Positions 3,731 through 5,465 of a stretch of DNA of 5,465 bases are shown here, piece after piece; within the stretch, counting starts at the first letter, position 1, and every line of letters begins with the position of its first letter. The translations under genes and the position numbers were made by a program. Below the pieces are notes generated by a model. The model was not told where the DNA came from. It was given only the letters and a program-made list of their open reading frames with translations, and did not search any database. Source of the stretch: Methanoregula sp. (GTDB taxonomy: Archaea > Halobacteriota > Methanomicrobia > Methanomicrobiales > Methanospirillaceae). The DNA is taken from NCBI GenBank assembly GCA_003136075.1, contig PNBP01000071.1, positions 37,776 through 43,240 of the forward strand, read 5' to 3'.

Positions 3731-5465
3731 TTAATGTTTTGGACTCATGTCGAATACATTTTTCAAAAAATCCGGAATTGGTTTTCCTGCGATTATAAGA
3801 TATTGTTGGAGACTATTTCCTAGTTCAATTGCGTTCCTTTGTATAGCCTCAAATTCGATATCTGATATCTGAATCTCTTCATCTTGCACGGATAGTTGAA
3901 TTTTTTTCTCATCTCGCTTTAATGGAGAAATGAGATTTTTCAGAGATTGAAGGAGATCTTCTATATGCTGTTCTTTAAATAATTCCGGATACTCTCTGAT
4001 TAATTGACTGGCAATTTCAAGAGCGTATGATAAACCTGGTTCTTTCCGAAGAACAATTGAATAAACAAAATCTGAAATTATTATTTCATCCATTGGGGGC
4101 ACTTTTTTATTATTTGCCAAAATTCCATAATTGTAAAAGCCCTCGATTGATTTTTTAGAAACTTCGGAATTTGGTGAGAACAGCCCATAACGAAGTTGGT
4201 TTACAACCTTGGGGGATTCACCGGGCTTTACTAATAAAATCCCCGGAATTGCCGAATTTGTACAGATATCATATCTTGAAAATTCACCGAACGTTTTGAG
4301 GATTTGTTCAACATCGTTCTGATCCGTAATTTTATCCAACTTGAAAAGTAGAGTTTGTTCAAAAAGTATTAAGATTTCTTTGAATTGTTCAAGTAAATAA
4401 GGATAAAAATAACTATCTTTCTCTTTGAACTCTGAAAGCCAAGCTTTTTGCTCTTCCCATTTTGAGCTAATCTTATTGAATAGAGTTAAAAGTTCAGTTT
4501 CAGACCATTCGATATTGCCTCTTTCGCCACCAGTTGTTTCTATTTGGAGACGCACGGATGAATAAATCCACTCGTAGATGAAGACTGTTAATTGTCCCCC
4601 ACCACCTTTCATGGAATCATGCATTTTTCCATCTTGCCCCATAGATCGTGTGATAGATGAGGGGATCGGTTGAGATAAAAGCCATTTCCTGTATTTGTTT
4701 TTCACATCACCAGGATTTAATTCAGGCAATCCAAGCAAGACAAAATTAAGATAACCAGTATCTATGGGCAACTCAGAGATAGGATCAACTTTATACCATA
4801 GCGCATTTTTAAATTCTTCAATTTCAGCAGCGTTTAACCCACCTATTTTGAATACCCGTACTAATCTCAATAAAGATCGTCTTCTTTCGTCCGGTGTGCC
4901 TGTTTTGGCAATCTGAATTAAATTTGAAATCTGATTATCCCATGACCTTCGATTATAACCTTTGGGAATTTGAAAATTATCCTTAAAATCAATATATTCA
5001 AATGGTTCTGGAAAATGCTCCGTTATTGGAACCGTAAAGTAATTTGCTGTTGGAATTGGCAAATTTAAGAGATCATCAAGTTTTTCCAATAATTTATTTT
5101 GGGAAATTGAATAAGAGATCCGTTTGAAGAGAACGCCAATTCTATCATAAAAACCAATCCTAGGCGTATTTTTTTGAGATTTATAAATATTTATTGTGAT
5201 ATCTAATAATTCCTCTAAACGGCTATCTGAAAGACGAATGCAAAGTCGGGATAACAATTCCATTTGGATACTTATTTGTCTGTATGAAAAGGAATTATCA
5301 AAATCCCGGTTATGGCCATTACGGTAATAATCTGCTAATGACTGTCTAAGGGAGATTATCGCAAGATTGTAATAATCATCAAATAATCTTTCATCTATTC
5401 GTAAAATTGCTAATCGGTGAAATTTACTATCAATTATTTTTTCATTTACAGATCGCACGATTGTA
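3731..5465 (-). CDS. Large helical protein of unknown function, C-terminal part (5' partial at window edge)
   Basis: The frame is open to the right edge. A GTG at 5458 could be read as a start, but the frame continues upstream without a stop, so I treat the gene as partial (at least 577 codons). The product is predicted to be soluble and mostly alpha-helical: amphipathic helices at about 30-45, 60-95, 105-135 and 350-385, and again through 430-510, resembling helical repeats. In the middle lie a proline-rich LPIPTANYFTVPITEHFPEPF segment (133-153), a WYKVDPISELPIDTGYLNFVLLGLPE block (221-246) and a glycine cluster MKGGGGQL (283-290). I see no Walker motifs, nuclease motifs, zinc ligands or membrane segments. 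The layout faintly recalls the C-terminal part of very large SIR2-like or other defence proteins whose enzyme domain sits at the N-terminus. That is only an impression. The two small membrane protein genes follow on the same strand. Confidence 0.75.
   Translation of the reverse strand, partial: TIVRSVNEKIIDSKFHRLAILRIDERLFDDYYNLAIISLRQSLADYYRNGHNRDFDNSFSYRQISIQMELLSRLCIRLSDSRLEELLDITINIYKSQKNTPRIGFYDRIGVLFKRISYSISQNKLLEKLDDLLNLPIPTANYFTVPITEHFPEPFEYIDFKDNFQIPKGYNRRSWDNQISNLIQIAKTGTPDERRRSLLRLVRVFKIGGLNAAEIEEFKNALWYKVDPISELPIDTGYLNFVLLGLPELNPGDVKNKYRKWLLSQPIPSSITRSMGQDGKMHDSMKGGGGQLTVFIYEWIYSSVRLQIETTGGERGNIEWSETELLTLFNKISSKWEEQKAWLSEFKEKDSYFYPYLLEQFKEILILFEQTLLFKLDKITDQNDVEQILKTFGEFSRYDICTNSAIPGILLVKPGESPKVVNQLRYGLFSPNSEVSKKSIEGFYNYGILANNKKVPPMDEIIISDFVYSIVLRKEPGLSYALEIASQLIREYPELFKEQHIEDLLQSLKNLISPLKRDEKKIQLSVQDEEIQISDIEFEAIQRNAIELGNSLQQYLIIAGKPIPDFLKNVFDMSPKH

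Overview
The window looks like an accessory region of an archaeal chromosome, most likely a methanogen of the Methanomicrobiales type (Methanoregula or Methanosphaerula relatives). This is an inference from gene style: a PAS/PAC signalling protein, DUF4258 plus YgiT-type zinc-finger pairs, HicB-like scraps, poly-T tracts after genes and AT-rich TATA-like boxes upstream of genes. No ribosomal or methanogenesis marker is present, so the lineage is only moderately supported.

Left end (3-296, + strand): the last 98 codons of a PAS-domain signalling protein, followed by T-tracts typical of archaeal termination. Next comes a stretch of about 570 bases without a convincing gene (297-862). It carries three related palindromic elements of 57-60 bp (482-541, 552-608, 750-808), each bounded by inverted GAGGTACCCC-type arms, with nine GGTACC palindromes in about 340 bp.

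Middle (863-1981, - strand, GC-rich): a tightly coupled run of short genes. In transcription order these are the C-terminal tail of a type IIG-like restriction-modification protein (5'-truncated, with a stop directly upstream of the homologous part), a complete DUF4258 protein (predicted RelE/BrnT-like toxin), a complete YgiT/MqsA-type zinc-finger protein (predicted partner antitoxin), and a HicB-like C-terminal fragment on a replaced N-terminus. Each start overlaps the preceding stop by 4 or 7 bases. The run reads as the surviving 3' end of a larger defence operon whose upstream part has been lost.

Right half (about 2170-5465, clearly more AT-rich): a different compositional block. It holds a complete DUF2971 protein on the + strand, then, convergent with it, two small membrane proteins (81 and 97 residues) and a large protein of at least 577 codons whose N-terminus lies beyond the window. 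The large protein is mainly alpha-helical and not confidently recognised; it may be the C-terminal part of a large defence-type protein. Composition, gene types and the truncated restriction-modification gene at the border together suggest a horizontally acquired, defence-island-like segment inserted next to older, decaying defence genes. No complete, nameable new system can be proved here. The best candidate is the large protein with its two small membrane-protein neighbours.
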